Part shown: positions 26,106-38,028 of the stretch, in pieces
Numbering within the stretch: the stretch's first letter is position 1
Layout of the letters: each line of letters starts with the position of its first letter
DNA from: Epiperipatus broadwayi
Taxonomy: Eukaryota; Onychophora; Udeonychophora; Euonychophora; Peripatidae
Direction: 5' to 3'
Assembly (NCBI GenBank): GCA_028023455.1
Contig: JAQFVV010012394.1
Location: forward strand, 28,103,010 to 28,167,009
DNA: 64,000 bases
Position numbers and translations under genes: made by a program
Notes under the pieces: model-generated
Told to the model about the DNA's origin: nothing
Database searches by the model: none
Seen by the model: the letters and a program-made list of their open reading frames with translations, nothing else

Positions 26106-26256
26106 TTTTTAGTATTGGCACAGCAAATAAGTAAAACTATATTATACTTTAAGGTGGTTAGACACTTATAATTAATATATATATTATTAAAACTTGTTAT
26201 AAAAAATAGGAATCGACAATTACATAAGAAGTATCTAATGACTTTAATACAATATA

Positions 26257-27665
26257 TATATCATCATCATCATTATCAACCATTATCAATCCACTGCAGG
26301 ATGAAGGTCTCTCCAAGTTTAATCCATCTTCTCCGATCTTTAGCTTCTCTTCTCCACATCACCCCTGCACACTTTCTTATTTCATCCATCCATCTCACAT
26401 GTGGTCTCTTTCTGGGTCTTTTACAATCTCTTGGAATCCAGTTTAAAATTTCAATTGTCCATCTATTATCATCTCTTCTAACAATATGTCCAGCCCAACT
26501 CCACTTCAATCTTTTAATTTTTTCAATGAGGTCAGTAACACCTGTTTGTTCTCTTACCCATATATTGCGCTTACGATCTCTTCTTGTTACTCCCAACATA
26601 CATCTCTCCATACTTCTTTGAGTGGTCTGAAGTCTCTGAATTGCTCTTCTATTAAGTGTCCAAGTCTCAGATCCATAAATAAGAACTGGTAAAACACATT
26701 TGTTAAAAACCTTCCTTTTCAAACACATAGGCATATTTCCTTTTAGTATCAAGTTATTTCTACCAAAAGCACTCCAACCAAGTTTAATTCTATGATTAAT
26801 TTCCTCCATTATGTTTCCATCTGTATTAATAATCTGACCAAGGTATTTGTAACTGTTAACTTCTTCTAATTCATCATAATCGATCTTTATTTTTATATTT
26901 TGAGCAAATCTATTAAACATTACTTTAGTTTTTTTAACATTTATCTTTAGTCCTACTTTCATCTGATAATTCCTGCAACATTTCCTGCAGATCTGAAGCA
27001 TTATTTGCAAAAACAACTACATCATCTGCGAAATCTAAATGACTTAAATAATCATCATTTACTTTCACTCCTTTAGTTTCCCATTTTAATCCACAAAATA
27101 CTTCATGCAGAACTGCTGTAAAAAGTTTTGGAGATATGGAGTCACCTTGTCTTACACCTTTCTCAATGTTGACTTTCCCAGTGTCATTATGTAATCTAAT
27201 TGTTGCTGTTGCATTTTTATAAATATTCTTTAAAATATGACAATATCCTGGCTCTATACCTTGATGATCTAATGCTTTAATCACTGAAGAAATGTTTATA
27301 GAATAAAATGCCTTTTCATAACCTACAAATCCTAAGCATAATGGCAACTCATATTCATTTGTCCTTTCTATAACTTCTCTCAATACCTGGATATGATCTA
27401 CTGTACTAAAACCACTTTTAAATCCGGCTTGTTCTCTTGGTTGGTGGAAATCCAATGTTCTCTGTAGACGAGTAGTAATTATCTTGGTAAAATTTTTTAT
27501 ATAAAACTGATAAAAGGCTGATAGGTCTGTAATTTTCTAATATCTTCTTTATCACCTTTTTTAAATATTAATATTATTACTGCATTCTTCCAATCATCTG
27601 GTACATCTTTATCATTTAGAATTTGGTATATAACTGCTAAATTTTTTTCTATTTCTTCACCTGCT
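26257..27665 (-). mobile_element. RTE-clade LINE, 5'-truncated, with reverse transcriptase relic
   Basis: On the minus strand, pieces of an RT appear in order across several frames: an approximate KKGD and YRPISL-like block near 27600-27500, HQPREQAGF and STVDHIQVLREVI (27455 down), GVRQGDSISPKLF, the catalytic FADDVVVFA, then in another frame LKINVKKTKVM, YKYLGQIIN and the end LGETFILQWIDNG. GDSISP, FADD and the terminal (W)..LGE.FI.QW are typical of RTE/BovB-type elements. At least three frameshifts break the ORF, and no endonuclease domain is present. The 3' end lies in an ATC/ATG microsatellite at about 26258-26275, a usual RTE tail. A second 3' end is at 10089-10471. Confidence 0.85.
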
Positions 27666-28702
27666 TATATTTAGTATGTGTATATATATATATAATAAAT
27701 CACTAACTAAGTTTTATATATAAAATTGTTCAACAGTTTTTATTTCTATTTTAAAACAGTTGTTTTAAAAAAAAATTCTAAAGAAGGAAATTCGCAATCA
27801 TTGTTTTAAAAAAACTATCTGAATTTTCTTTTTTAACTTTTCAAAATGTTTTAAATAATGCAAGTTTTCTAGTTAAGCTGTTTTTTTTTAAAAACAATTA
27901 TTTTAAAATAAAAACTGAAAAATAATTTTAAATAGCAAATTTAATTATTGATTTATTATACATACATAATTATATACACATACTAAATATATATATATTA
28001 AGAGTTTAAAATAGTTTTACAAATGTTATTAAATTGAAAGAAAAAAATTAAATTATTCTCTTGCGACCAATATTTAAACCAAATGAAAGTTCTAAGAATA
28101 ATTGTTAAAGTGCTATACTGAAGTTATTGAATATTTTTCATATTTTTTTTGCCCTCTGTTCAATATCAAACTAGTTGACATACTGAAAAGATAAGTCTTT
28201 CAAATAGATTAGTGTGATATAACTTAATTATATTTCATTTTCCAAACAATTTTATTGAATTTAAATATATTAAACCACAATTTTAAATTTTCATTTTAAC
28301 TTGAAAAAGTTAACAAAGAAACAAATAAACAGATTTTCCAAAATGAATAAAAGCATTTCTTAATATAATAAAGATGTAATAACCGAAATACAGGCTTAAA
28401 GTTCTGAATATCTTCAACAGAATATATAGCATTATTTTTATTAGTATTTACAATTAACTTCTAAGATTCAAATTATATTCTTAAAATTTTAATATCATTA
28501 TCATATATGTATATTATTTTAATAATGAAAACTACTACATAATATTTAAAAATAGTAGAATGTGATAAAAGAAATTTTTTTAATATTATGTTTTGCATAT
28601 CATTAATGTGGGAATTTAACTGCTACAATGCTACTTTAAGGCAAATGCACGACTATGGTAATTCTACTTAACTCTATTTTTTAAAATGATTAAATGTCTT
28701 AC

Positions 28703-28767
28703 TTTTTTTGGATCCCAATAGCTTTTTGGTGACATATCACCAGATAAAGGACTATCAATATCCAAAC
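28703..28767 (-). CDS. Crtc: CRTC/TORC, exon with SPKSYWDPKK (third visible exon)
   Basis: A 65-bp exon between acceptor ATTTTTTAAG and donor GTAAGA. Two bases complete Gly with the G left by the previous exon; 21 codons follow, giving LDIDSPLSGDMSPKSYWDPK and a final K. The (W)D.KK ending directly before the RPKSCEVPG block has the same order as in vertebrate CRTC1 (AWDTKK then RPKSCEVPG). It ends in phase 0. No stop or frameshift. The segment lies between the SIK-site exon and the middle domain, where CRTC paralogues are least conserved. Confidence 0.9.
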
Positions 28768-31700
28768 CTTAAAAAATAAAGAAAGTAAAATAAATATGGT
28801 TGTATGATAATATATAATCTTCTCAAGAGTAGCATGCAACAAAATATTTTATTTTAAAGTAATCTATATATAAATTTCAGTGTTTTTTATTGCTCTCACA
28901 CAATCACAAAAAACATTAGTAGTGTAAATTTTGATAAGTTAATACTATTGTGAATATGTATGTGTGTATATATATATATAAATTAATGATTCCTGAATCT
29001 ATATAAAAAATCTGTCCAATCAATGTGCTGGAAACTTATACTTACAAACTAAGTTATCACACTAAAAAATCCTCAGCCAATCAGCTTTCCCAATACAACT
29101 GTTTCATAGAATAAACACCAATATTTGGCTAGATTGAGCCTACTCTAACCAGTTACTTCCAATTTACAACTGAAATTCATTATTTATAAATACCATACTG
29201 AAAACTGATTACACTTTAAGGTCAAATAATCTTAGCATGGTCATTAACTAATAAATATTTAGATACAGCAAATCAGGTTTTTGGTTTGTTATTTATAAGT
29301 AAAAGACTTGTGTATTATATAGAAAGTAACTGGGTGAGTAAATCCTGAGCCAGCTTTTGACTGGTTCTTTTAGTAAAATACATCAATATGCAAAATTAAC
29401 AGGCAAATTAATTGGCTAGATTATTTCAATGTTATTAGCAGTCATTAATTATTTCTTATTTAGCATGTTTGGTTTAGCTTAGAAATAAGAATGGTAAATA
29501 TAAAAGCTAGAAGTTTCTGAATTGATTATCTTTACATATATAAAAAAAAATTCCTAGTTTGATTAACCAAATGGAAGTTTTGTGCTCAACTGGTGCTAGA
29601 AAGTTACATGATCTTCCAAGCAACTGACCACATAATTAAAAAAATTGTGAACACAAGATTTCATATTACATATTTTCCCAGTTAAACCATTAAGCATCAC
29701 ATGATCACAAGCCTTCTGGCATCCATTGATTACTTTGTTTAGCACAGGTGGCAATACTGTATGGAGAGTTTTGCTCTGTTTATTTTCCCAGTTGATTAGC
29801 AATTCAACTCAAAAGGTTTATTTCTTGATTTAAAGAAAGGTAGTTTGACTGAACCCAATATTGATAAAATACATCAGAAGATTTAATTTAATTACCCATA
29901 ATAATTAGAAAGATCCATCTTTTACTTATGAATATTGCCTTGATAATAACTTGAACATTCATGGTTTAGATAAGCTTGTAACTGTTATTACGTGATATAT
30001 ATATATATTTATTTTTATTTAATGTTTTCACAGTTATATGATGTAAATAAAATAGTTTTTGGGTTAGCCCAAAAATTACTTTATTAATATATATAGATTG
30101 CCTATGAGCTAAAGATTCTATTTAGCTCAAATCAAATTCAATAATAAAGAAAGTTAGTATACTAAAATGAAACAAATTTTATATGCTTGAGGTCATAAAT
30201 GCCTAAATCATATCAATATGTTTTCATAATAAATCAGTTAGCAAAAAATTCCAGCTCTTATTGAAATAATGTAAACCTGGAATAACAGTTTAAATATCAA
30301 CTGATCTATATACATATGAGATATTAAGATTTAATTTATGTATTACTTAAAATTTATTAATCTATATTTAAATACAACTTGCAATTATTATCCTCAATTT
30401 ATTAAGTAAATAATGTTCAGGACTTATGGTTCAACATAATAGTAACAATAATTTATTTACAAAAAAAAAAAAAGATAAGTATCAGATTAATAATAATATA
30501 AAGATATATAGTTTCAAAATGAAATAATTGTATAAATGTTTAGACCTATGATGATGTTAGGATAACAGACTTATTTTTCATAACCAGGAGAAAATATATA
30601 TAATTTAACTCTCATTAAATGAAGATAAAATAATAAGAATTCTTTAACTTATTATGACTTATTACTATTACAATACAAAGAAATCTAAATAAATTATTTG
30701 AATAATATTTAAATGATAACTACTTATAATTTGGAATAATTATTATTTTCCCCTAGTAGTACTTATATTCATTTTAAAAGACACATAAATATTGAACAAC
30801 TTTTCAAATAAATATAATAAGATTCAAATGTAGCATTTAGCTACTTTCAGTGGGTGAGATTATTCGATGACTATAATCTTGTTATATTTTAACTTTCACA
30901 ATCCAAGAGAATTATCTAATATCCATAAAACAATAATGATCTGAAAATATTAGAAGAAATTTATTCCCATTAGAATATAATGGATTTCATATTCAGATTA
31001 TTTGGCAATAATAATCTATCCAGATAATTATCACAGAATATACATTAGATGCAGCTAAATTTTAATTCTTTAAGAGGTCAGGTCTATTGGGTTTTGCTGT
31101 CAAAATTCCTTTAAGAAGTAACCATTATTCTATTCATTAAGAGATGCTATTATCCTTAGGTGTAAGACCACATATACAAGCACAATATGAATTTACAATA
31201 GATCTTGTCAATATGTATAAAGCAAATAATCCAACAGATGGCATCGAAATATAATATCAAGAATGAATAATAAAAATCAAGAGATTGATGCTCCTTAATA
31301 AATATTCACCCTGCCTTTATATATAAGCATTATTCCTTAATATTGTTATTAGTTTTATTTCTGAATACTCATATTATCTTAGGTACATGAACACAATATT
31401 TCTAATATTTCAATTATTCTTACGGTCTTGATTTAGATTTTGTTTGTCTGAAAAGCAGATGTCCAACTTCTTTTAGCCAGTCATGCACTAATATTCCTTT
31501 ATATAACTCTTCATAAAAGTTTGCATTATTGTTTCTCTGATAAAAGTAATGTTTATTAGGACTACAACTTTTTTTAAAAAAAAAAAAATTTAAAAAGAGA
31601 ACACAAGTCCCAGGTTTTCATTTGATGACAAGGAGTTTATATAACTTATTCAAATGAAGTAATAACTATTGCCATCGCTATTTGACACATTCGTGATGAT

Positions 31701-32991
31701 ATCTTAAAAATTTATTGAGCTATTGTTATTATAAATAAATAGATTTTAAAATATCAATTATACGTTTCAAACATCAGCCATACATATTCATGTTAATATA
31801 TTCATGCACATGGACGATCTCAGTGGCTAACAACCCTAACATAAAATAATGAGTTAACATTTAGTATATAACTTTTTTTTTTATAATTATATATATATTT
31901 GGTGGGACACGCCAGATGATACCATATGGTGTTTATACACTTATGAGATATTAATCAATTCTTATTAATTTAATTTTTCCCTCATTATTTTATATATCTA
32001 TTAGACTATATATCTTACACACACACACACACACACATATATATATTGCTCAAATGTCTCTAGATTCATGTGTTACATGTGTAACTATGCATCTGAAAGT
32101 GATAATAAACCATATATAGAGCGTGAATCTATAATGTTCTCTCAGAACTATACAGATGGCAACCATTTATAATCATCACAAAAGATTCTGGGGCATTAAC
32201 AGAAAATTATTTTAAAGTACATATATGTAATTGACTGATAAAATACTTTGCAAGTTACAAATGAATAATTTAGTCTAATTACAATTTGTTATTAAAGACA
32301 TATTGAATAGAGTATCTTAGTTTATATAACAATTATGACGTTTACCCAATTGTTTAACTAAAATTGCACACTTATATATATACTCCTTATGGATAATATC
32401 TATTTATAATCATATGCATAATTATTTTTACTTATTTATAATCATGTACATATGTGGTGATTAACTTTAAAAAACATTATTTCATTACTTTTTCCTGTTA
32501 CATTTTGGCACATTAAAGTGATCCAGGTATAGTTTTTCACTCAACAGTCACTCATTCATCTTTTCAAATTATCCATTACAATATATATTGTAAAAACAGA
32601 TTAAACTTATATTATTTGCTATAGAAAGAGTGGAATTTCCTTTGATAACATTAACTATTCAGAAAAAAAAAAATGTTCTCATTTGCAGACATGCAAAAAA
32701 AAAAAATAAAAAAAATTTTTATTATAGAAAGAAATGGAAAAATTCTTTAGACTTTGAGGAGAAAAAAAAATTCTTTCTTAACAATTTCAATAGTTAATAA
32801 ATTTTAAATTATGACTTTCTTATTACTTTTAAATGACAAGTGTGTAGTATTTACTAATTTATATGAGATTTTTTAATATCAAAATACATGTGTATAATCA
32901 CGTGAACAATGCTTAAATTTTGCAATTGGGGATTGTTTAATCAAAAATCACAATTGCTGAGATTTTTTAAAAATAATAAAAAAAATCTTAC
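28768..32991 (-). other. CRTC intron of 4.2 kb
   Basis: Bounded by donor GTAAGA (32991-32986) and acceptor (28769-28768). It contains a fragment of the CATCCATTGATTACT MITE family (29690-29775) and a (CA)n(TA)n microsatellite at about 32014-32045. Otherwise AT-rich with no gene seen. Confidence 0.8.
29690..29775. repeat. MITE fragment, CATCCATTGATTACT family
   Basis: CATCACATGATCACAAGCCT, then TCTGGCATCCATTGATTACT, then GTTTAGCACAGGTGGCAATA and GTATGGAGAGTTTTGC. It is nearly identical to part of the copy at 41285-41350, and shares its core with the foldback at 18847-19042. Confidence 0.7.
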
Positions 32992-33083
32992 CTCGCCTAT
33001 GACTAGGTGGAGTTGTGGGTCCAAGAAATGCATCTGTAGCAGGTGCCATCGCGCTTGTGTGTAGTGCTGAATCAGAATTTGTT
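32992..33083 (-). CDS. Crtc: CRTC/TORC, exon with SIK/AMPK site (second visible exon)
   Basis: A 92-bp exon between acceptor TTTCGTCAG and donor GTAAGA. One base completes Arg with the AG of the upstream exon; 30 codons follow, from TNSDSALHTSAMAPATDAFL to SHRR, then one G. R-x-x-S-x-x-x-L around the serine of NSDSAL is the conserved SIK/AMPK target whose phosphorylation creates the 14-3-3 anchor that keeps CRTC in the cytoplasm (the equivalent of Ser171 in mammalian CRTC2; family knowledge). The -3 arginine codon is split across the intron. The tail PTTPPSHRR is Pro/Thr-rich as expected. Confidence 0.94.
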
Positions 33084-33109
33084 CTGACGAAAAATTATAC
33101 ACAGACATA

Positions 33110-33585
33110 TAAGTTTATACATGCATAGAAAATATACAGGAAATTAAAAATCATAATTAATATCCCTTTCCTGACCAGTCAACATAATCTATATGAATAG
33201 TTTACACATCAGAGCAATCCAATATATATATATCTAACTGCCACACACAAAATTAATTTAAAAAATGATAACTAAAGATACTTTTTTTAAATATATATAT
33301 ATGTTTATGCATGCATAAAAATATGCAGGAAATTAAAAATTATAATTAATATCCCTTTACCATCCCAACCAACATGACCTATATAATAGTTTACACATAA
33401 AACAATACTGTATAAATATCTAATTGCCACACACAAAATTAATTTCGCAGATGACAACTAAAAATACTTTTTATATATACATACATATATGTTTATGCAT
33501 GCATAGAAAATATGCAGGAAATTAAAAATTAAAATCCCACCCCCCACCCCCATCCCAATGATGACTAAAGATACTTTTTTGTAAA
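33110..33585. repeat. Tandem array, about 189-bp unit, 2.5 copies
   Basis: CATGCAT followed by A-rich sequence and GCAGGAAATTAAAAATTATA or close variants occurs at 33120, 33310 and 33498 (periods 190 and 188). Each full unit continues with AATATCCCTTTCC or a variant, TAGTTTACACAT, CTGCCACACACAAAATTAAT (or a variant), then GATGA.AACTAAAGATACTT. The third unit is shortened internally, where a CCCACCCCC tract replaces the middle. Confidence 0.85.
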
Positions 33586-34089
33586 ATGCTTTCATTATAT
33601 ATATTTTAAACTCTACAAAAGATTGAAAAGCTAATTTACTAATAATTAGAATATATATTTAATAATCTTGATTTCAGATTAACTTCTGTTCATCATCTTG
33701 AATATTTATACAATTTTATTCACATGTGGTAAATAAATTAAAATCCATAGTCAATTGTAATGTTTTCATTCAAACTACACACACTTTTCTGATAATAAAT
33801 TTGTTTCAGATATTTTTTATAATCTTTTTTTTTTTTTAAAAAAGCATATTTTTTAAAATCTGATATTAATATTTTACACAATTACTGTTCAATCACAATT
33901 TTTAATTAGAAAAAAAAAAGGGGAGGAGGTATAAAATGTTTAAACTCATTATATAAGAATTATTATTATAGCAATTAAAATAGTCAATTCAATATAAAAA
34001 TAGAGATAAAAATGTAATTTATTGCTAAGTGTTCATAATTATTCACTGTGTGTGTGATTATTATACAACTATAATATTATGCTAACTTA

Positions 34090-34950
34090 AGTGGTATGAG
34101 GAAAGGCTGTCCATTGTCATCCTACTTATTCAATTTATTTATTGAGAACATAATAAAAATTATATATATATATAAAGGAATTAAAATTAATGGCAGACAT
34201 ATTCTTATCATTCATTATGCAGATGGTATAGCATTATTTGCAGACTCAGAAAAAGAGATGAATAAAATATTTAAGATAATGAATATAATTATAAAGTCTT
34301 TTAAATTAGGGATAAATATTAATAAGACTAATATAATGGTGACAGATAGACAGAAGATATAAAGACTAATGGATATGCTGATGAATACATGTGGAACAAG
34401 GAATTTTGTTATGTGGGAAGTATGATTTGTGGTGACAATAGTTGTCTTGTGAACATTAGAATGTTAGCAAAACATGCTTTTCAAAATAAAAAAGAGACTT
34501 TACCATTAAATAAAAATATCAATAGAAAAATAGAATGCAATTTATTAAAACCATCATTTGGAGTATACTGACATAATGGTTTGAGACATGGTCCTTGCGA
34601 AAACAAGGGAAAAAAATATTGGAAGAAATGAAAATGTGGTTTTGGAGAAGATTAACTAGAATGAGTTGGAGGGAAAAAAGATTAATGAAAAGAGAACTAC
34701 TAAATATAATAAAAATAAGAAAGATTAAGTCTTTGAATCATATTTTAAGACATAATGGGTTCTTATAAAAAGGCAAAATTTTAAGAAAAAGATTAAGAGG
34801 CAGACAAATAATATCCTGTCTAAAATATGATAGTGAAATTGAATGTTTTTTCTATGCTGACATAAAATGAATTGCTGAAGATAGAACAATGTGGCTGCAA
34901 TGATAAGGTACTGCCTTTAGAAATTGAAAATGATAATTGTGAAACAACCA
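34090..34950 (+). mobile_element. Non-LTR retrotransposon relic, reverse transcriptase C-terminal half
   Basis: The first frame (34096-34362) gives RKGCPLSSYLFNLFIENI, then HYADGIALFADSEKEMNKIF and INKTNIMVTDRQK: RT blocks 4 to 6. The catalytic YADD reads YADG. A later frame (34389-34571) gives FCYVGSMICGDNSC, matching the F.YLGS block. Further fragments to about 34950 resemble the post-RT region (MWFWRRLTRMSWREKRLMKR, ILRHNGFL). At least two frameshifts and several stops. It is a different LINE family from the RTE element at 26257 and lies on the opposite strand. Confidence 0.75.
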
Positions 34951-35314
34951 ACAAACACAAATAAATAATCAAATAGTTAATTGCTTAGGCTGTCATGGAT
35001 GTTCAAATGCCATGACTGACAAGATGAAAAAAAACCCATAGAAATAGTTATAGTTCAATATATTATTACATGTTGATATATATAAAATTGATATATAAAA
35101 CCTGATAATATAATTTTTCTGGTCAGACAAGCCAATTAAGTGCAAAAAATGTCCCACATTATTTCCAAGACTGTTTTGATACATGATAATTTCCAATGTC
35201 AATTAAGAGTGTATAATCTTTTCTCCAGCTTTGTTACTTTGTCTTTTTATTCTATCAATTCTAGTATAATTAAAACAGGCATATTTTCTTCCATTCTTAA
35301 ATAAAATAATTGAA

Positions 35315-35400
35315 TGGTTTATTGCTTGGCAGTTCAGACATTCGAGCAACAGAAATAACAAAGTTGAGCCATGATTCACAAACCTTAAGCTCTAGAATCC
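35315..35400 (-). repeat. Dispersed repeat with AAGATGGCGGATTCTAGAGC
   Basis: On the minus strand: AAGATGGCGGATTCTAGAGC, then AATCATGGCTC, then TTGCTCGAATGTCTGAACTG, then CCAAGCAATAAACC. Related copies are at about 58305-58400 on the plus strand (CATGGCAGACTCTAGAGCTC, AGCAATAAAC) and about 63025-63092 on the minus strand (ATCATGGCTC, TTTCATTGCTC). Family unknown; the order suggests a short non-coding element. Confidence 0.55.
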
Positions 35401-35689
35401 GCCATCTTGCTATTGTACTAATCTATGTAGACAACTCTTTCTTTTTTTCTCAAAGTAACTTTATTAAGTCACTAAAGTATAATCCACCTGTGCAGGAACT
35501 ACATTCTGTCACCAGCAGCAGTGGGCCATAGAGGTTTCAATGTTACATTGATATTCTGCAATTGGGTGGTGGCTCAAAGCAACAGAACTGCCTTATACAA
35601 TAGATTAGGTATTACAGGTATATAAAAAAATACATTCCAAGAACAAACATAAAAAAAAAAACACAAAAAGAGGGAAAAAAGAACATGAA

Positions 35690-37230
35690 TTATCACAGAT
35701 CAAATGTCAGTCAATCAAGGAGATGCTATGTCCATTTGAGGAGAGTTCATGCGGGACAATCAACTTTCAGCCCACCTGGCAAGTTTCCAAGCAGCTCCCC
35801 CAGACCCATCAGACAGAACTCAGTTTAGCGAGAACCCAGACCCACTCCTTAGACAAGATTAAATCACTTTGGCCCCTGCTGTAAGTGGGTTACAATTAAT
35901 CTGGGTGTGACGTAGGTTCAGCAAGTCCGGAACACCAACCAAATCAGAGGGGGCTATGAGAACATTGCCAGATCTCTGTAAACATGGGTGTGGTGATGAT
36001 TGCCGATCAATCCTGATCAACAAATCCTCCATAGCCATCACCTCTACCCTTGAGATGGAGAATTTAGGCAAAACCAATGACTAGATTCATGGTCCCACAA
36101 GGTCCTCAGGGTTCAGAATCCAGTTCGTATTATGTATCCTTGTTCTGAACTAAATTGTGACAACATTTCAATTACGATTCTGCTTTACTGATCCTACTGA
36201 GTTCTTCTAATCCAAGTTGAGTTCTAATTTTGATGCTTAATTAGAGTTCCAATTATAAAATCTAACGGTTTGTATTTAGTCTTTGGGTTTTTGTTAATAA
36301 TTTAAATATAAAGGGATTGAATGATTAACCGCTTGTGTTTCTGTCTAGGACCATACCATCCAATAAATCCATTTTTATCTCTAAATCATTGTTTTTTTAT
36401 TTTCTAATTCACTTCGTCATAATTCTAAGTCAATTTGAAACTTTTTTGAAGAATTTCTATTTTTTTGTGTTGTCCCAATCGCACCAGGGGTGGCCCAATA
36501 ACGTTTGATCTAATCATCATAAATTTCTAATTTTTATGTAGGGAAGTAGCTTAAATCATAATCCATAATGTTTAATTCTGAATTTGAGATCAAATTAATA
36601 TTTAAAATAGTTTTCTTTCCTGAAAAATTTACCGCATTTGGCCACCTCCGGTTCAACACTGTGATATTGTTGCTTTTTCTTTATGAAGAATTTAACATTT
36701 AAAAAAAAAACCATTTTTTTCCTGGATTTAGTCTAATCTTTGCATCTGGTATGTTTCCCCAACTGTTTTTTGTCCTCCCTGACTGGTTTGTAGTTGTTGA
36801 AAGTTGTTTTATTTCTATTCTTGATATCAGGAATTAAGTTTGAACTCACAGGAATATCATCGTTGAGCTTTTTCTCTCTTTTTTTTTACTTAAATAATTT
36901 TCTAATCGTTCTAAATTAGCTCCATCATCAAAATTAGGATTTTTGTTATTATTTTTTCTTTTGAATTATTAGATTGCATTTTAAATACGTTTTCTCGGTT
37001 CTAATGATTTTAGTAGTTATTATATTAGCTTTTGCTTGATTAATGGTGGCCATAAAGTTTCTTGAAAAGATGTAAAAAGTTAAAACAAGTGGTCACTTAT
37101 GCTTTATCATTCATCTTCTTAACAACTCCCGTCTTGAATATGTGAATCCTCCCATCCTTGTGGAGCCAGTAAGAAGTGAACTGCTCCCGCTCTCAATAGT
37201 TATAAAATTATAAACTTCACCCGATATGTT
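35690..37230 (-). other. GC-richer, retroelement-like tract, unresolved
   Basis: Base composition is markedly richer in G and C than the flanks at 35700-36150 and 37080-37200. On the minus strand an ATG in TTTATGGCC near 37050 opens a short Lys-rich reading frame, and FDDGANLERLENYLSKKK appears in another frame further on. A stretch at 35859-36077 is open. These look like the leader and start of a decayed retroelement ORF, but no conserved domain is legible and no flanking LTRs were found. Confidence 0.3.
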
Positions 37231-37721
37231 TCCTAAATAGAAACTGTTTTTCAAATACAAGCTAATTTATATTATTTAAAATTCTACCACTTACAAATAT
37301 TATATGTTTATCTTCATTCTTATGCTGTTTTTTAATGATAATCTTAACTGTAATTCTGAGTACTTCATTACGATTAGTCATCCAAAAGATAACATCTTAA
37401 ACAACAGTAGTGAACAGCTAATCTTCTATTACATAAATTAATTAAAACCTATTCACAGAACGACAAGTTCAAATATGTTACTAAGGTAATTAAAAACTAG
37501 ACTCACCGAAGATCTCCAGAAAATCATTGAAGCAAAATTGTAAGTTAATGTGTTATACCAATGTTAATCTATTTGTCAGATAAAAGACCACCACTTCCAT
37601 CTGACTTTTGGTTTATGATATAGTAATAAATCAAGCATGGAAAGGTTGAAACTTTCTAATAATGGTGATTTTTGTTTATATGCTAATCAAGCAATTTTAC
37701 AGTTTCAAATATTAATTTAAA

Positions 37722-38028
37722 TGAAATTCTAATGATTTTAATGCCTACATAAAATAATTTTACAGCTTAACAAACATGTAATGCTAATAATGTCAACATA
37801 CTCATGGACCTACCAAATCCAAGTAAATTACTAAAATAATAATTGACACTGATGTAACAAAAAATGGGCATTATTTAAAAGTTTATTTAAATAATTCATT
37901 GAGGGTTTAGCTTGTGAATTATTTGAATAAGGTATTCAGACTTGTTTGTTCAATGAATAATTTTAGCTTTACATATTTGATAAGCTGTAAAATTATTTAC
38001 ATGCTTGTTGAAACCATTAGAATAAATT
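37722..38028. repeat. Imperfect foldback element
   Basis: The left segment ATTCTAATGATTTTAATG with ATAAAATAATTTTACAGCTT pairs with the right segment AAGCTGTAAAATTATTTACA with CATTAGAAT. Loop about 200 bp. The arms are diverged. Confidence 0.55.

Larger units (their letters stand above)
20641..28702 (-). other. CRTC intron of 8.1 kb
   Basis: Flanked by the GTAAGA donor at 28702-28697 and the T-rich acceptor at 20641. It contains a MITE fragment near 22025-22090, a hammerhead-like motif at 25722-25749, a foldback with paired G and C runs (25759-26105), and a 5'-truncated RTE LINE (26257-27665) transcribed in the same direction as the gene. The rest, including 20952-25700 and 27700-28690, is AT-rich with no gene recognised. 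Confidence 0.8.

Noticed and set aside
26238-26692. Plus-strand ORFs over the RTE LINE
   Set aside because: Antisense shadows of the reverse transcriptase frame.
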